Made by a program: the position numbers and the translations under genes. The notes beneath the pieces were generated by a model. That model did no database searches. It was not told where the DNA came from and saw only the letters and a list, made by a program, of their open reading frames with translations. Below are positions 7,381 through 14,417 of a stretch of 27,197 nucleotides of DNA, piece by piece. This DNA comes from WLWS01 sp047638675 (GTDB lineage Bacteria; Pseudomonadota; Gammaproteobacteria; Eutrophobiales; Eutrophobiaceae), in the NCBI GenBank assembly GCA_047638675.1, contig JBLIML010000032.1, forward strand, positions 1 through 27,197, in the 5' to 3' direction. Numbering within the stretch: position 1 is the first letter of the stretch; each line of letters starts with the position of its first letter.

Positions 7381-7857
7381 TACGCCTATTGGAAGGGCAG
7401 ATAACTTATACATCTATTTCCACCACATACTCACTGCCGCATTGATCAATAAAATGAATCTGTGTGTTTTCTGAATTATTGCCTTTCCTGGCGGATTTTC
7501 AGAGCTCGTCGAGCAACCCTGCAAGGAAATCGGTCATGATGGACACAAAATGTAACCGGATTGACATGGATGAAGCTCGCAAAACCGTGATTTTCAGTTG
7601 AGATTAAGTAAGTTACCAGGAAGCATGTGAGCAAGACCGTTGCCGGGTTGTTCCGGTACTGGGTTTCACTGGAGCAGATGTTTCAGAATTTTGCGCCCAC
7701 CAGTAAATTGCGCCCACCAGGCATATTTTCCGATACGTTGGAATTAGATTTGCGGTAAGACGAAGTAGGCAAGTAGTGAAGCTGTCCTTGGTATATTCAT
7801 AATTGGATCACAATTGCTTGCTTGTACTGAATGTTGATTAGAGTTGTTTGCTCTTCT
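7381..7857. other. Gene-poor stretch with two short protein-like scraps and a 13-bp tandem direct repeat
   Basis: On the minus strand 7537-7406 reads MTDFLAGLLDEL, a TGA, then a continuing frame ending IHFIDQCGSEYVVEIDV and a stop. On the plus strand 7627-7758 reads a GTG-started 43-residue frame with KTVAGLFRYWVSLEQMFQNF. Both look like ends of lost genes; neither is recognised. TTGCGCCCACCAG occurs at 7691-7703 and again at 7708-7720 with 4 bp between. No complete gene or RNA is visible. Confidence 0.4.
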
Positions 7858-8643
7858 CTATCTGAGTTCAACCGCGCGCTGCAGGGCTGCATTTACCGTG
7901 GTGGTCATTAGTGTCTCCATGGCGTTATTTTCTCGCAGTACTGCCAAGCCTGCTGCGGTAGTGCCTTGAGGACTGGTTACAGAATCCCGCAATGATGCCA
8001 GGCTATCAGATTTACGCTTTGCAAGCTCAACAGCACCTTCCATAGTAGCCAGTACTAACTCACGAGCAACTGTCGGATTCATACCAAGCTGGGTAGTCGC
8101 TTCAATCCAGCTGCGTATTATTTCGAAACCATAGCCGGTGCCGCTGCCAGCAACGGCGGTCACTTTGTCTAGTTCTTCTTCGCTCTTGACCTGTAAGCCG
8201 AAGCCAGTGACTGAGGTTAATGTCTTTGCCATCGTGATGTGTTTTTGATCTGTATACTCATTCGGATAGAACGCTGTAACTCCTTTACCTATTTCTGCGG
8301 GTAAGTTTGGCATCATTCTAACAATAGGCACATGGCCTGCGATTTTCTCAAGCGACTGTATCGAGAAACCTGCAGCAATAGAAAACAGACATCCACCGCT
8401 TTCCAGAAAAGGCAAATAGGTAGGCAAGAGTTTTGGAATTACCTGCGGCTTTGCGGCGATGACCACATTACCAAAGGACTGTCCTGCTAATTCTTCAAGT
8501 GAAGTATGCAAGCGTACATTATTTGGCACCGACTCGGCATCAGCATAGGGATCAATTGCTGAAATGCCAAATTCCGTATTGCTTGCCCAACGATTGGCCA
8601 GTGCGCTACCCATTTTTCCATATCCTACGATAAGAAGTGACAT
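7858..8643 (-). CDS. proC: Pyrroline-5-carboxylate reductase
   Basis: Cytoplasmic enzyme that reduces 1-pyrroline-5-carboxylate to L-proline with NAD(P)H, the last step of proline synthesis. The 261-residue length is normal. An N-terminal Rossmann motif reads LLIVGYGKMGSALANRW, IAAKPQV follows, and then VRMMPNLPAEIGKGVTAFYP, the classic P5CR region. The C-terminal dimer domain has VTAVAGSGTGYGFEIIRSWI, which holds Gly-Thr where most homologues have Gly-Pro, and the signature RDSVTSPQGTTAAGLAVL. ATG 8643 has GGAG 7 nt upstream. It is transcribed away from proB, with about 350 bp between them, and no proA is in the window. Confidence 0.95.
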   Translation of the reverse strand: MSLLIVGYGKMGSALANRWASNTEFGISAIDPYADAESVPNNVRLHTSLEELAGQSFGNVVIAAKPQVIPKLLPTYLPFLESGGCLFSIAAGFSIQSLEKIAGHVPIVRMMPNLPAEIGKGVTAFYPNEYTDQKHITMAKTLTSVTGFGLQVKSEEELDKVTAVAGSGTGYGFEIIRSWIEATTQLGMNPTVARELVLATMEGAVELAKRKSDSLASLRDSVTSPQGTTAAGLAVLRENNAMETLMTTTVNAALQRAVELR

Positions 8644-8875
8644 TGTTTCTCCATGTTAGAAACTGTTGACTTTAGTTAGTACTTTGCAGGTCGCGAAAAA
8701 CTGAACAGCATGCTGAACGCAAAAGTTAATACAAAGGAAAGTGATAGAGAGCGACTGAATCAACCTGGCCGAGCATGCTGCAGTTTGAATACATACGGTG
8801 GACATGCTAACATAGCGTTATCTTTAAGTCTAAAGTCGTCCGCGTTCCAAAATAAAACTACTTCTTAGTTAATCT

Positions 8876-8898
8876 AAACAATAGTTGAACGATTGTTT
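8876..8898. promoter_or_regulatory. Inverted repeat in the proC/proB divergent control region
   Basis: AAACAAT (8876-8882) and ATTGTTT (8892-8898) are perfect 7-bp arms around 9 bp, about 100 bp upstream of proB and 230 bp upstream of proC. The region 8644-8997 is AT-rich and holds no gene. A regulator site controlling one or both proline genes is plausible, though the motif is not one I can assign. Confidence 0.35.
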
Positions 8899-8997
8899 TG
8901 TATTCGTGCGCAAAAAATAATGAAAAACAAAATGAGGCTACAGAAATATCTTAAAGTGTAATTATAAATTCTTTATCCAAAAAACGGACTACTAAAC

Positions 8998-10221
8998 ATG
9001 CATTCGGTAATCGAATCAAACATAGTTTCATTCAACAAGATTATTCAAAGCAAACCAAGAGTTGTTGTAAAAGTCGGCTCAAGTCTTCTCGCTAACGGCG
9101 ACAACCTGACTCCACGCTACGCGTTTATTCATGGACTATTGAGCGACATCGCCATGCTGCATGACAAAGGTTATGAGGTAGTTCTTACTTCTTCTGGTTC
9201 CGTGGCACTGGGTCTCAATTGCATTAACTCCACTCCCGAAACAGCATCGATTAAAGACAAGCAAGCCGCCGCGGCGTGCGGTCAGCCTATCCTTATGCAT
9301 GCTTACAAACAGGTCGCATTGGAATATGGGTTCGATATCGCGCAGGTATTAGTTACAGTGGATGATTTGGAGAACATGAAACGCTTTCTAAATACCAAAA
9401 ACACCATTAACAAACTTCTATCTCGGGGTGTTATGCCCATCGTCAATGAAAATGACACCGTTACAACTCAAGAGCTGCGAGTCGGCGACAACGACAGGCT
9501 CGCCGCGAGGGTCTCGCAAATGGTTCAAGCGGAAAATCTGACAATCCTGACGTGTGTCGATGGATTATATGATCGAGAGCCTTCTCTTCCAGGCGCCAAA
9601 CTAGTTCCAGCACTGGATAATGTCAGTGAATACCTGGAGGTAGCTTCCGGTACTAGTTTTTTAGGTAGCGGCGGTATGTTAACCAAACTACAGGCTGCCA
9701 ATATGGCACAGAATGCCGGTTGTACTACCTATATTGCTCGAGGCACGCTCGAAGCACCTGTATCTTCGCTCCTCCTGGGCAAAGCCAGGGGAACGCTCTG
9801 TAAGGCACATACTTCTCCTGCATCTTTTTGGCGCGTGTGGCTCACAGATAGATTGCAGATGGCGGGTAGTCTCATCATTCGACAAGAGGCGGCCGATGCA
9901 TTAGTTGAAGGCAAAACATCAATCAGCTGCTATGACGTTGTTTCCACCCATAGCTCATTTCAAAAAGCCGATGTGCTCCATATTTATGATGAAAAAGGTA
10001 TTGAGCGAGCACGAGGCTTATGTAATTTCTCCTCGGATGAACTGGCTATTATTGCTAAACACCCTGATGCAAAAGTAGAAGATTTACTGGGTTACCGCGC
10101 GTCTCCCAAATTGATCAGTGCGGAAAATTGGGCACAATTAGCGATCAGGCACATTCCCTGGAAGCAACCTGAAAGAGAAGTGCGGCAAGATACCATTCAG
10201 CCTGACGTTCTGTTTGAATAA
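8998..10221 (+). CDS. proB: Glutamate 5-kinase (with C-terminal PUA domain)
   Basis: Cytoplasmic enzyme that phosphorylates L-glutamate to gamma-glutamyl phosphate, the committed step of proline synthesis. The amino-acid-kinase domain spans about residues 18-265. It includes RVVVKVGSSLLAN, VVLTSSGSVALGL (usually SSGAVAAG), AAAACGQPILMHAY, VMPIVNENDTVTTQELRVGD then NDRLAARVSQ, LTCVDGLYDREP and GSGGMLTKLQAANMAQNAG. A PUA domain follows to about residue 375 (LIIRQEAADALVEGKTSI and ARGLCNFSSDEL), and then a short tail. At 407 residues it is a little longer than usual, because of about 18 extra N-terminal residues and the tail. No Shine-Dalgarno is seen before ATG 8998, so the start is less certain. 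It diverges from proC; proline also serves as an osmoprotectant. Confidence 0.94.
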   Translation: MHSVIESNIVSFNKIIQSKPRVVVKVGSSLLANGDNLTPRYAFIHGLLSDIAMLHDKGYEVVLTSSGSVALGLNCINSTPETASIKDKQAAAACGQPILMHAYKQVALEYGFDIAQVLVTVDDLENMKRFLNTKNTINKLLSRGVMPIVNENDTVTTQELRVGDNDRLAARVSQMVQAENLTILTCVDGLYDREPSLPGAKLVPALDNVSEYLEVASGTSFLGSGGMLTKLQAANMAQNAGCTTYIARGTLEAPVSSLLLGKARGTLCKAHTSPASFWRVWLTDRLQMAGSLIIRQEAADALVEGKTSISCYDVVSTHSSFQKADVLHIYDEKGIERARGLCNFSSDELAIIAKHPDAKVEDLLGYRASPKLISAENWAQLAIRHIPWKQPEREVRQDTIQPDVLFE

Positions 10222-10418
10222 ATCTGTAAGCAAAATCAGAAAAAAGAGAGAGCTAAACACTCTTAATCAAAGCTAAATGCAGCGGCGCGTTGGCTTATAA
10301 TGAACGATCACACAAAAACATTGGGGTTTAGAACACCGGAAAGTAAACTGAAAGAGTGTGTTGCGTTGACCGGTTGAGACCGCCACCCAAAACAGATATT
10401 CATAATAAATAATATAAA

Positions 10419-10814
10419 ATGAACTATCACTTTAATCTAGAAGATGTGAGTCAGGTTGCCATAGGTGCTTTTGCATTAGGTGTGCCAATCTCTTTCTCGG
10501 AGGAAGCATGGAAGCTTGGAGTAACTCTTCCTGCGTTTAATTTGGCAATCATATTTAGTTTGTCAGTTATTTTTCTATCGTTCTTTGCCTATCAAAGTGT
10601 TTTCCAGGGCAATATCAAACACAGAGTTCCTATATTTGTGTTCAGAATAGTTGTTGCTTATACGATTGCAGCGATTATTGTTGCATTAATACTTTTATCT
10701 CTTGATAAATTTCCTTTGTTTACAGATCCCTCTATCGCCTTCAAAAGGCTAGTCGTAATCACAATGCCAGCATCCATGGGGGCAATTATTGTTGATAGTT
10801 TCGATAAAGAATAA
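10419..10814 (+). CDS. Integral membrane protein, DUF2391-like
   Basis: The 131-residue product has about four transmembrane helices: VAIGAFALGVPISFS, LAIIFSLSVIFLSFFAY, PIFVFRIVVAYTIAAIIVAL and LVVITMPASMGAIIVDS. The conserved-looking EEAWKLG and the closing VITMPASMGA resemble the uncharacterised DUF2391/TIGR02587 membrane family. The function is unknown. No ribosome site is seen before ATG 10419; a TATAAT at 10296-10301 may be part of its promoter, though no matching -35 is evident. An APC permease starts 57 bp after its stop on the same strand, so the two are probably co-transcribed. Confidence 0.6.
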   Translation: MNYHFNLEDVSQVAIGAFALGVPISFSEEAWKLGVTLPAFNLAIIFSLSVIFLSFFAYQSVFQGNIKHRVPIFVFRIVVAYTIAAIIVALILLSLDKFPLFTDPSIAFKRLVVITMPASMGAIIVDSFDKE

Positions 10815-10871
10815 TTGTTTTATACACTAAAGCAATCACCGATTTTGGATGAAAATAAACAAGGTGACCTC

Positions 10872-12206
10872 ATGAATAAAAACGAAGATAGGACACCGCA
10901 TTATCGTAAAGATAGCCTGACATTGGTCGGCGCAGTTGCACTTGGCACCGGCGTGATGATTGGCGCAGGTATATTTGCCTTGACTGGTCAGATGGCCCAG
11001 ATGACCGGGAGCCTTTTCCCCCTGGCTTTTCTTTCGGCTGCGGTGATTGTCTCATTCAGTGCATACTCTTACGTCAAGATGTCGAATGCGTATCCTTCGG
11101 CCGGCGGGATTGCCATGTACCTGAAAAAGGCTTATGGCAGCACCGTGACCACAGCCTTTCATTCTCTGTTGATGTATTTTTCCATGGTGATTGCCCAGAG
11201 TTTTCTGGCACGTACATTTGGTGCTTATACATTACAGCTGTTTGACATCGACGATTCCAGCTTGCTGGTGCCAACACTGGGTGTAGGGTTGTTGCTGGTG
11301 GCTTTTCTGATCAACCTCTCTGCAAACCGTATGATTGAGGGTGTAGCGTCGGTTCTCGGCTTTATCAAGATTGGTGGCATCATTTTGTTTGGCGTCGTCG
11401 GCGTAATGGTGGCCGATAAGGTGGAAGTAAATTTCTCAACAGCGGTTCCTGACGCCTCAATGACTGGCTTTATCGGCGCAACGGCGCTCGGTATCCTGGC
11501 CTTTAAGGGTTTCACCACGATTACCAACAGTGGCTCGGAGTTGAAAGACCCGCACCAAAATGTGGGCAGAGCCATCATGATCTCCATCGCTCTTTGTGTT
11601 GTAATTTATACACTGGTGGGTTTTTCTGTCGCAAGTAATCTGTCACTTCAGGAAATTATCGAAACAAGAAATTACTCGCTGGCCGCAGCCGCAAGGCCTG
11701 CACTGGGCGAATACGCCGTCTGGTTTACGGTTGTTCTGGCCATGTTGGCAACAGCAGGCGGCATCATCGCCAGCATATTTGCGGTTTCCCGGATGCTGGC
11801 AATGCTGACCGAGATGAAACTCGTTCCGCATAGCCATTTTGGCATGCCCGGTAGCATCCAAAAGCATACTCTCGTTTATACGGTCGTTTTAGGTTTGCTG
11901 TTGACCATGTTTTTTGACCTGACGCGCATAGCGGCTCTCGGCATCATCTTTTATCTGGTTATGGATGTAGCGGTACATTGGGGGATATTGCGTTATCTCC
12001 GCCATGAAATTGGTGCTCGGCTCGTTATTCTGATCGTCGCCATCATCCTTGACGTGATCGTTCTGGCTGGCTTCGTCTGGATTAAGATTTTTAGCGATCC
12101 ACTGGTGGTTGGTGTCGCTGGTGCCGTAATGCTGGCTATCCTGATTGTGGAAGTCCTGTTTTTGCGACATAACCCTATCGTGCCAAAAGGCCACAATCAC
12201 GGATGA
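10872..12206 (+). CDS. APC-superfamily amino acid permease
   Basis: An inner-membrane transporter of 444 residues with about 12 transmembrane helices. ATG 10872 follows AAGGTGA by 4-5 nt; an upstream TTG at 10815 is less likely. The first helix carries the APC unwound-helix motif GTGVMIGAGIFALTG (residues 25-39) and helix 3 follows AYPSAGGIAMYLKKAYG. The sequence ILAFKGFTTITNSGSELKDP and NVGRAIMISI match the helix 6-7 region of the family. The C-terminal part ends with the last helix and a short His-containing tail (HNPIVPKGHNHG). The substrate cannot be told: amino acids, polyamines or related solutes are all possible. It pairs with the DUF2391-like gene just upstream. Confidence 0.85.
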   Translation: MNKNEDRTPHYRKDSLTLVGAVALGTGVMIGAGIFALTGQMAQMTGSLFPLAFLSAAVIVSFSAYSYVKMSNAYPSAGGIAMYLKKAYGSTVTTAFHSLLMYFSMVIAQSFLARTFGAYTLQLFDIDDSSLLVPTLGVGLLLVAFLINLSANRMIEGVASVLGFIKIGGIILFGVVGVMVADKVEVNFSTAVPDASMTGFIGATALGILAFKGFTTITNSGSELKDPHQNVGRAIMISIALCVVIYTLVGFSVASNLSLQEIIETRNYSLAAAARPALGEYAVWFTVVLAMLATAGGIIASIFAVSRMLAMLTEMKLVPHSHFGMPGSIQKHTLVYTVVLGLLLTMFFDLTRIAALGIIFYLVMDVAVHWGILRYLRHEIGARLVILIVAIILDVIVLAGFVWIKIFSDPLVVGVAGAVMLAILIVEVLFLRHNPIVPKGHNHG

Positions 12207-12208
12207 GA

Positions 12209-12265
12209 ATAAGCAAATTCTATGTTCTACCGCTAACTGCTCCAGATGTTACTCGTTTCAGGATT
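12209..12265 (+). repeat. 57-bp direct repeat, copy A
   Basis: Starts ATAAGCAAATTCTATGTTCT two bases after the permease stop codon. It matches copy B (13881-13937) at 53 of 57 positions with no gaps, and the first 32 positions are identical. Confidence 0.9.
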
Positions 12266-12387
12266 GGGCGAAAAAGATAAAGAGTTTCCGTTCACGATAA
12301 AAACAGCCGAACCCAAACGTTTGTTAGCGTCTGTGTACAGATAAATTATTATCCGACGTAAGCGTCAATTTTTTTGAGGAGAACGAT

Positions 12388-12678
12388 ATGCTGATTACTT
12401 TTACCACTGATGCCTATGCCGACATCACCATGTTTGGCGATGTCGCGCAGGCCATGCTGAAAATGATTGGGCACAGCGGCACCGTACCCAGCGCAATACT
12501 GGCGGCAGATGTGCCCGCTGCACTGAGTCGATTAACTGCCGGTGTCGAAGCAGCAAAAGCAACGCCGACCGTTGAAGATGAAGAAGAACTTCAGGTGAGT
12601 CTGTCTAATCGGGCGCTGCCTCTTATCAACCTGCTTACTGCCGCAGTGAAGGACGGTTGTGATGTAATGTGGAAATGA
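12388..12678 (+). CDS. DUF1840 domain-containing protein
   Basis: The 96-residue product starts at ATG 12388 after GAGGAG. The order of motifs matches the DUF1840 family: MLITFTTDAYADITMFGDVA, AMLKMIGHSGTVPSAILAAD, VPAALSRL, an acidic linker EDEEEL, then LSNRALPLINLLTAAVKDGC and the closing VMWK. The function of the family is unknown. It is small, cytoplasmic and widespread in proteobacteria. Here it stands alone between the first 57-bp repeat and the catalase-like lipoprotein gene. Confidence 0.9.
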   Translation: MLITFTTDAYADITMFGDVAQAMLKMIGHSGTVPSAILAADVPAALSRLTAGVEAAKATPTVEDEEELQVSLSNRALPLINLLTAAVKDGCDVMWK

Positions 12679-12833
12679 AAAGAATAAATCGACTAACGCA
12701 GGGATGGGCGTAGTTAGAACAACCAGCTTAGAAACAGAGGGGAAGGGGATATATTCAGGATGTTCTGGTTTGACTATGGTTAGAAAGGGTATCTATACTT
12801 TCTATGTTTACTTAATTTTAAAATGGATTAAAA

Positions 12834-13805
12834 ATGAGACTATTATTAGTTATAACAATGTTATTTTCCTTATCGGGATGTGATACAAAGACCCAAGTAA
12901 AGAGTGAAGAGTCTGATTACAACGTTAGTTTTAACGGAGTGTGGAGTCAGGTAGAATCGGATGAGTTGAAAATATTACCACAAGAGGAAGTCTCCTTTTT
13001 TAAACTCTTCTCATACAAAGAAGATACTCTCTTAAAAGATTCCCGGAGGACTTTAGATAATCACTCAGATATTTTAGAATCTTTCGAAAAACTGGCTCAT
13101 CCTAACGGTATATGTTTTAAAGGAATTTGGGATATTGAAACACAAAACATATATAGCGGCTATTTTAAAAAGAACAGTCAGGCGCTAATAATCGCAAGGG
13201 CATCCTCTGCAATGAGCAATACGAAGAGTGGCGCTACAAGGGCGTTTGGATTTGCAGGAAAGCTTTTTCCAACAACCAATCCTGAGAATTTAAATAGTGA
13301 ACATAGCGCTAATTTTTTTCTTATTGATGACTTAGGAGGGACAGATGCAAAGCACTATACAGATGTTCAACTAACAAATGAGCCATCACAGAGTATCACT
13401 TTTGAAGCTGTTAAGAATCTCTTATACGCTTTAAAATTGTCTATTACATTTTCCAAGGTTGATGAGAACCCAGGCATAAGACAACTCTATGAGATTTCCG
13501 AGCTAGGCGAGAGTGAAAATATCATAACGCCAAAATGGATGAAAATAGAGGCAAGAGATAGCGCAAAAGTAGATGCCAAAGATTTTCGCGATGAGCTAAA
13601 GATTAAAGATGGAGAGGTGTTGATTTTTAATATATTTGTAGCAAGCGAGAGGGTAGAAACAAAAAAAGAGTGGCAAAAAATAGGGACTATTACTTTGGAT
13701 ACATCTATGGTCTCCAAATCGTGTGACCATAGGTTACATTTTCACCATGCAAAATGGCGCTCTGATTTGGACTATGGAGTTACACTAACTCCAAAGCCTT
13801 TTTGA
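12834..13805 (+). CDS. Lipoprotein with catalase-like fold signature (distant)
   Basis: A 323-residue protein with a signal peptide and lipobox (LSGC, Cys16), so it should be lipid-anchored at the periplasmic face. Residues 84-110 (FEKLAHPNGICFKGIWDIET) resemble the distal-haem segment of catalases, where RVVHAKGAGAFG carries the essential His; the equivalent here is H89. The next segments, ATRAFGFAGKLFPTTN and SANFFLIDDLGGTDA, resemble the catalase stretch RGFAVKFYT followed by NNTPIFFIRD, including the distal Asn. I do not see the proximal haem Tyr motif (RxFxYxD). So a catalase-fold, perhaps haem-binding, protein related to the y4iL-like group is my best guess, with peroxide breakdown unproven. 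The gene is notably AT-rich compared with katG and lies between two 57-bp repeats, which suggests acquisition. Confidence 0.55.
   Translation: MRLLLVITMLFSLSGCDTKTQVKSEESDYNVSFNGVWSQVESDELKILPQEEVSFFKLFSYKEDTLLKDSRRTLDNHSDILESFEKLAHPNGICFKGIWDIETQNIYSGYFKKNSQALIIARASSAMSNTKSGATRAFGFAGKLFPTTNPENLNSEHSANFFLIDDLGGTDAKHYTDVQLTNEPSQSITFEAVKNLLYALKLSITFSKVDENPGIRQLYEISELGESENIITPKWMKIEARDSAKVDAKDFRDELKIKDGEVLIFNIFVASERVETKKEWQKIGTITLDTSMVSKSCDHRLHFHHAKWRSDLDYGVTLTPKPF
13776..13805 (+). terminator. Terminator-like hairpin overlapping the end of the lipoprotein gene
   Basis: GGAGTTA and TAACTCC form a perfect 7-bp stem with a 3-nt loop (13776-13792), followed by AAAGCC and five Ts that run into the stop codon. 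A stem inside the coding end is unusual, so the role is uncertain. Confidence 0.35.
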
Positions 13806-13856
13806 GTAGATTTTTATGCTCATTTATAAAGGATAGTTTTTCATAGCTTTTTTCCA

Positions 13857-13880
13857 GTCCAAATCAAAGTTCTTTTGGAC
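13857..13880. repeat. Inverted repeat abutting copy B of the 57-bp repeat
   Basis: GTCCAAA (13857-13863) and TTTGGAC (13874-13880) form a 7-bp inverted repeat whose right arm ends exactly where repeat copy B begins. A longer version, GATTTGGACT (13764-13773) against AGTCCAAATC (13856-13865), is a perfect 10-bp inverted repeat over about 80 bp. Confidence 0.5.
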
Positions 13881-13937
13881 ATAAGCAAATTCTATGTTCT
13901 ACCGCTAACTGCACCAGATGTTAGTTGTTCCAGGATT
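13881..13937 (+). repeat. 57-bp direct repeat, copy B
   Basis: Same orientation as copy A at 12209-12265, differing at four positions near the 3' half. It lies 59 bp before the coiled-coil protein start. Here, but not in copy A, CTAAC and GTTAG form a short inverted repeat. Confidence 0.9.
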
Positions 13938-13996
13938 ATCGATGAGAGTACATAAGAAGCGTGGCGCAAAGCCACAACATTAAACAGGAGAAAGCA

Positions 13997-14287
13997 ATGA
14001 CCGAAAAAGAACTGTATCAGCAGAAGAAACAGGCTCGATTGGACGAATGGGATGCAGAAGTAGACAAGCTTAAGGCAAGGACCTCCGGGGTCAGCGCCGA
14101 CGCACAACTTGCGCTAAACAGGCAGATCGAAGTACTGGAAGCGAGGATTAAGAAGGGAAAGACCTGGCTCGCTGAAATCGAGGACGCAAGTGAAGACGCG
14201 TGGGAGTCGATCAAAGGGGATGTGGAATCAGCATGGGATTCGATAACGTCTGGCTTCAGTGACGCAGCGACTAAGTTCAACAAATAG
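13997..14287 (+). CDS. Coiled-coil stress-response-type protein (sll1863-like)
   Basis: A 96-residue, highly charged protein. ATG 13997 is chosen because CAGGAGAAA stands just upstream; a GTG at 13961 lacks this. Residues 1-55 form a heptad-rich coiled coil (KELYQQKKQARLDEWDAEVD then LKARTSGVSADAQLALNRQI), followed by KKGKTWLAEIEDASEDAWES. The C-terminus has repeated WxSI/W-type amphipathic units, DAWESIKGDVESAWDSITSG, as seen in small proteins annotated as the sll1863 family stress response. The precise function is unknown. It precedes katG by 130 bp on the same strand, a plausible stress pair, and an inverted repeat lies between them. Confidence 0.7.
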   Translation: MTEKELYQQKKQARLDEWDAEVDKLKARTSGVSADAQLALNRQIEVLEARIKKGKTWLAEIEDASEDAWESIKGDVESAWDSITSGFSDAATKFNK

Positions 14288-14308
14288 CTACTGCATAAAG
14301 CATTTATA

Positions 14309-14335
14309 AATAAACAATTTCACAATCCGTTTATT
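14309..14335. promoter_or_regulatory. Inverted repeat upstream of katG
   Basis: AATAAAC (14309-14315) and GTTTATT (14329-14335) are perfect 7-bp arms with a 13-bp centre, between the coiled-coil gene stop and katG. It could be a 3' hairpin of the former or an operator for the latter. I see no OxyR-like consensus. Confidence 0.35.
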
Positions 14336-14417
14336 CTAAAAAATATTGTGGCATGTGTGCAATATAAAGTTGCACTGACAACAAATTCTTTTCACGTACA
14401 AAACAGGAGATTAGCCG

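Noticed and set aside
7406..7537. In-frame TGA as a possible selenocysteine codon
   Set aside because: The frame is short, ends in a scrap with no known selenoprotein motif, and no SECIS-like hairpin is apparent; a decayed gene is simpler.
12209..13937. 57-bp repeats as integron attC sites
   Set aside because: The length is near the attC minimum and copy B has CTAAC/GTTAG arms, but these lie inside the repeat, the RYYYAAC and GTTRRRY boxes are not met, and there is no integrase in the window.
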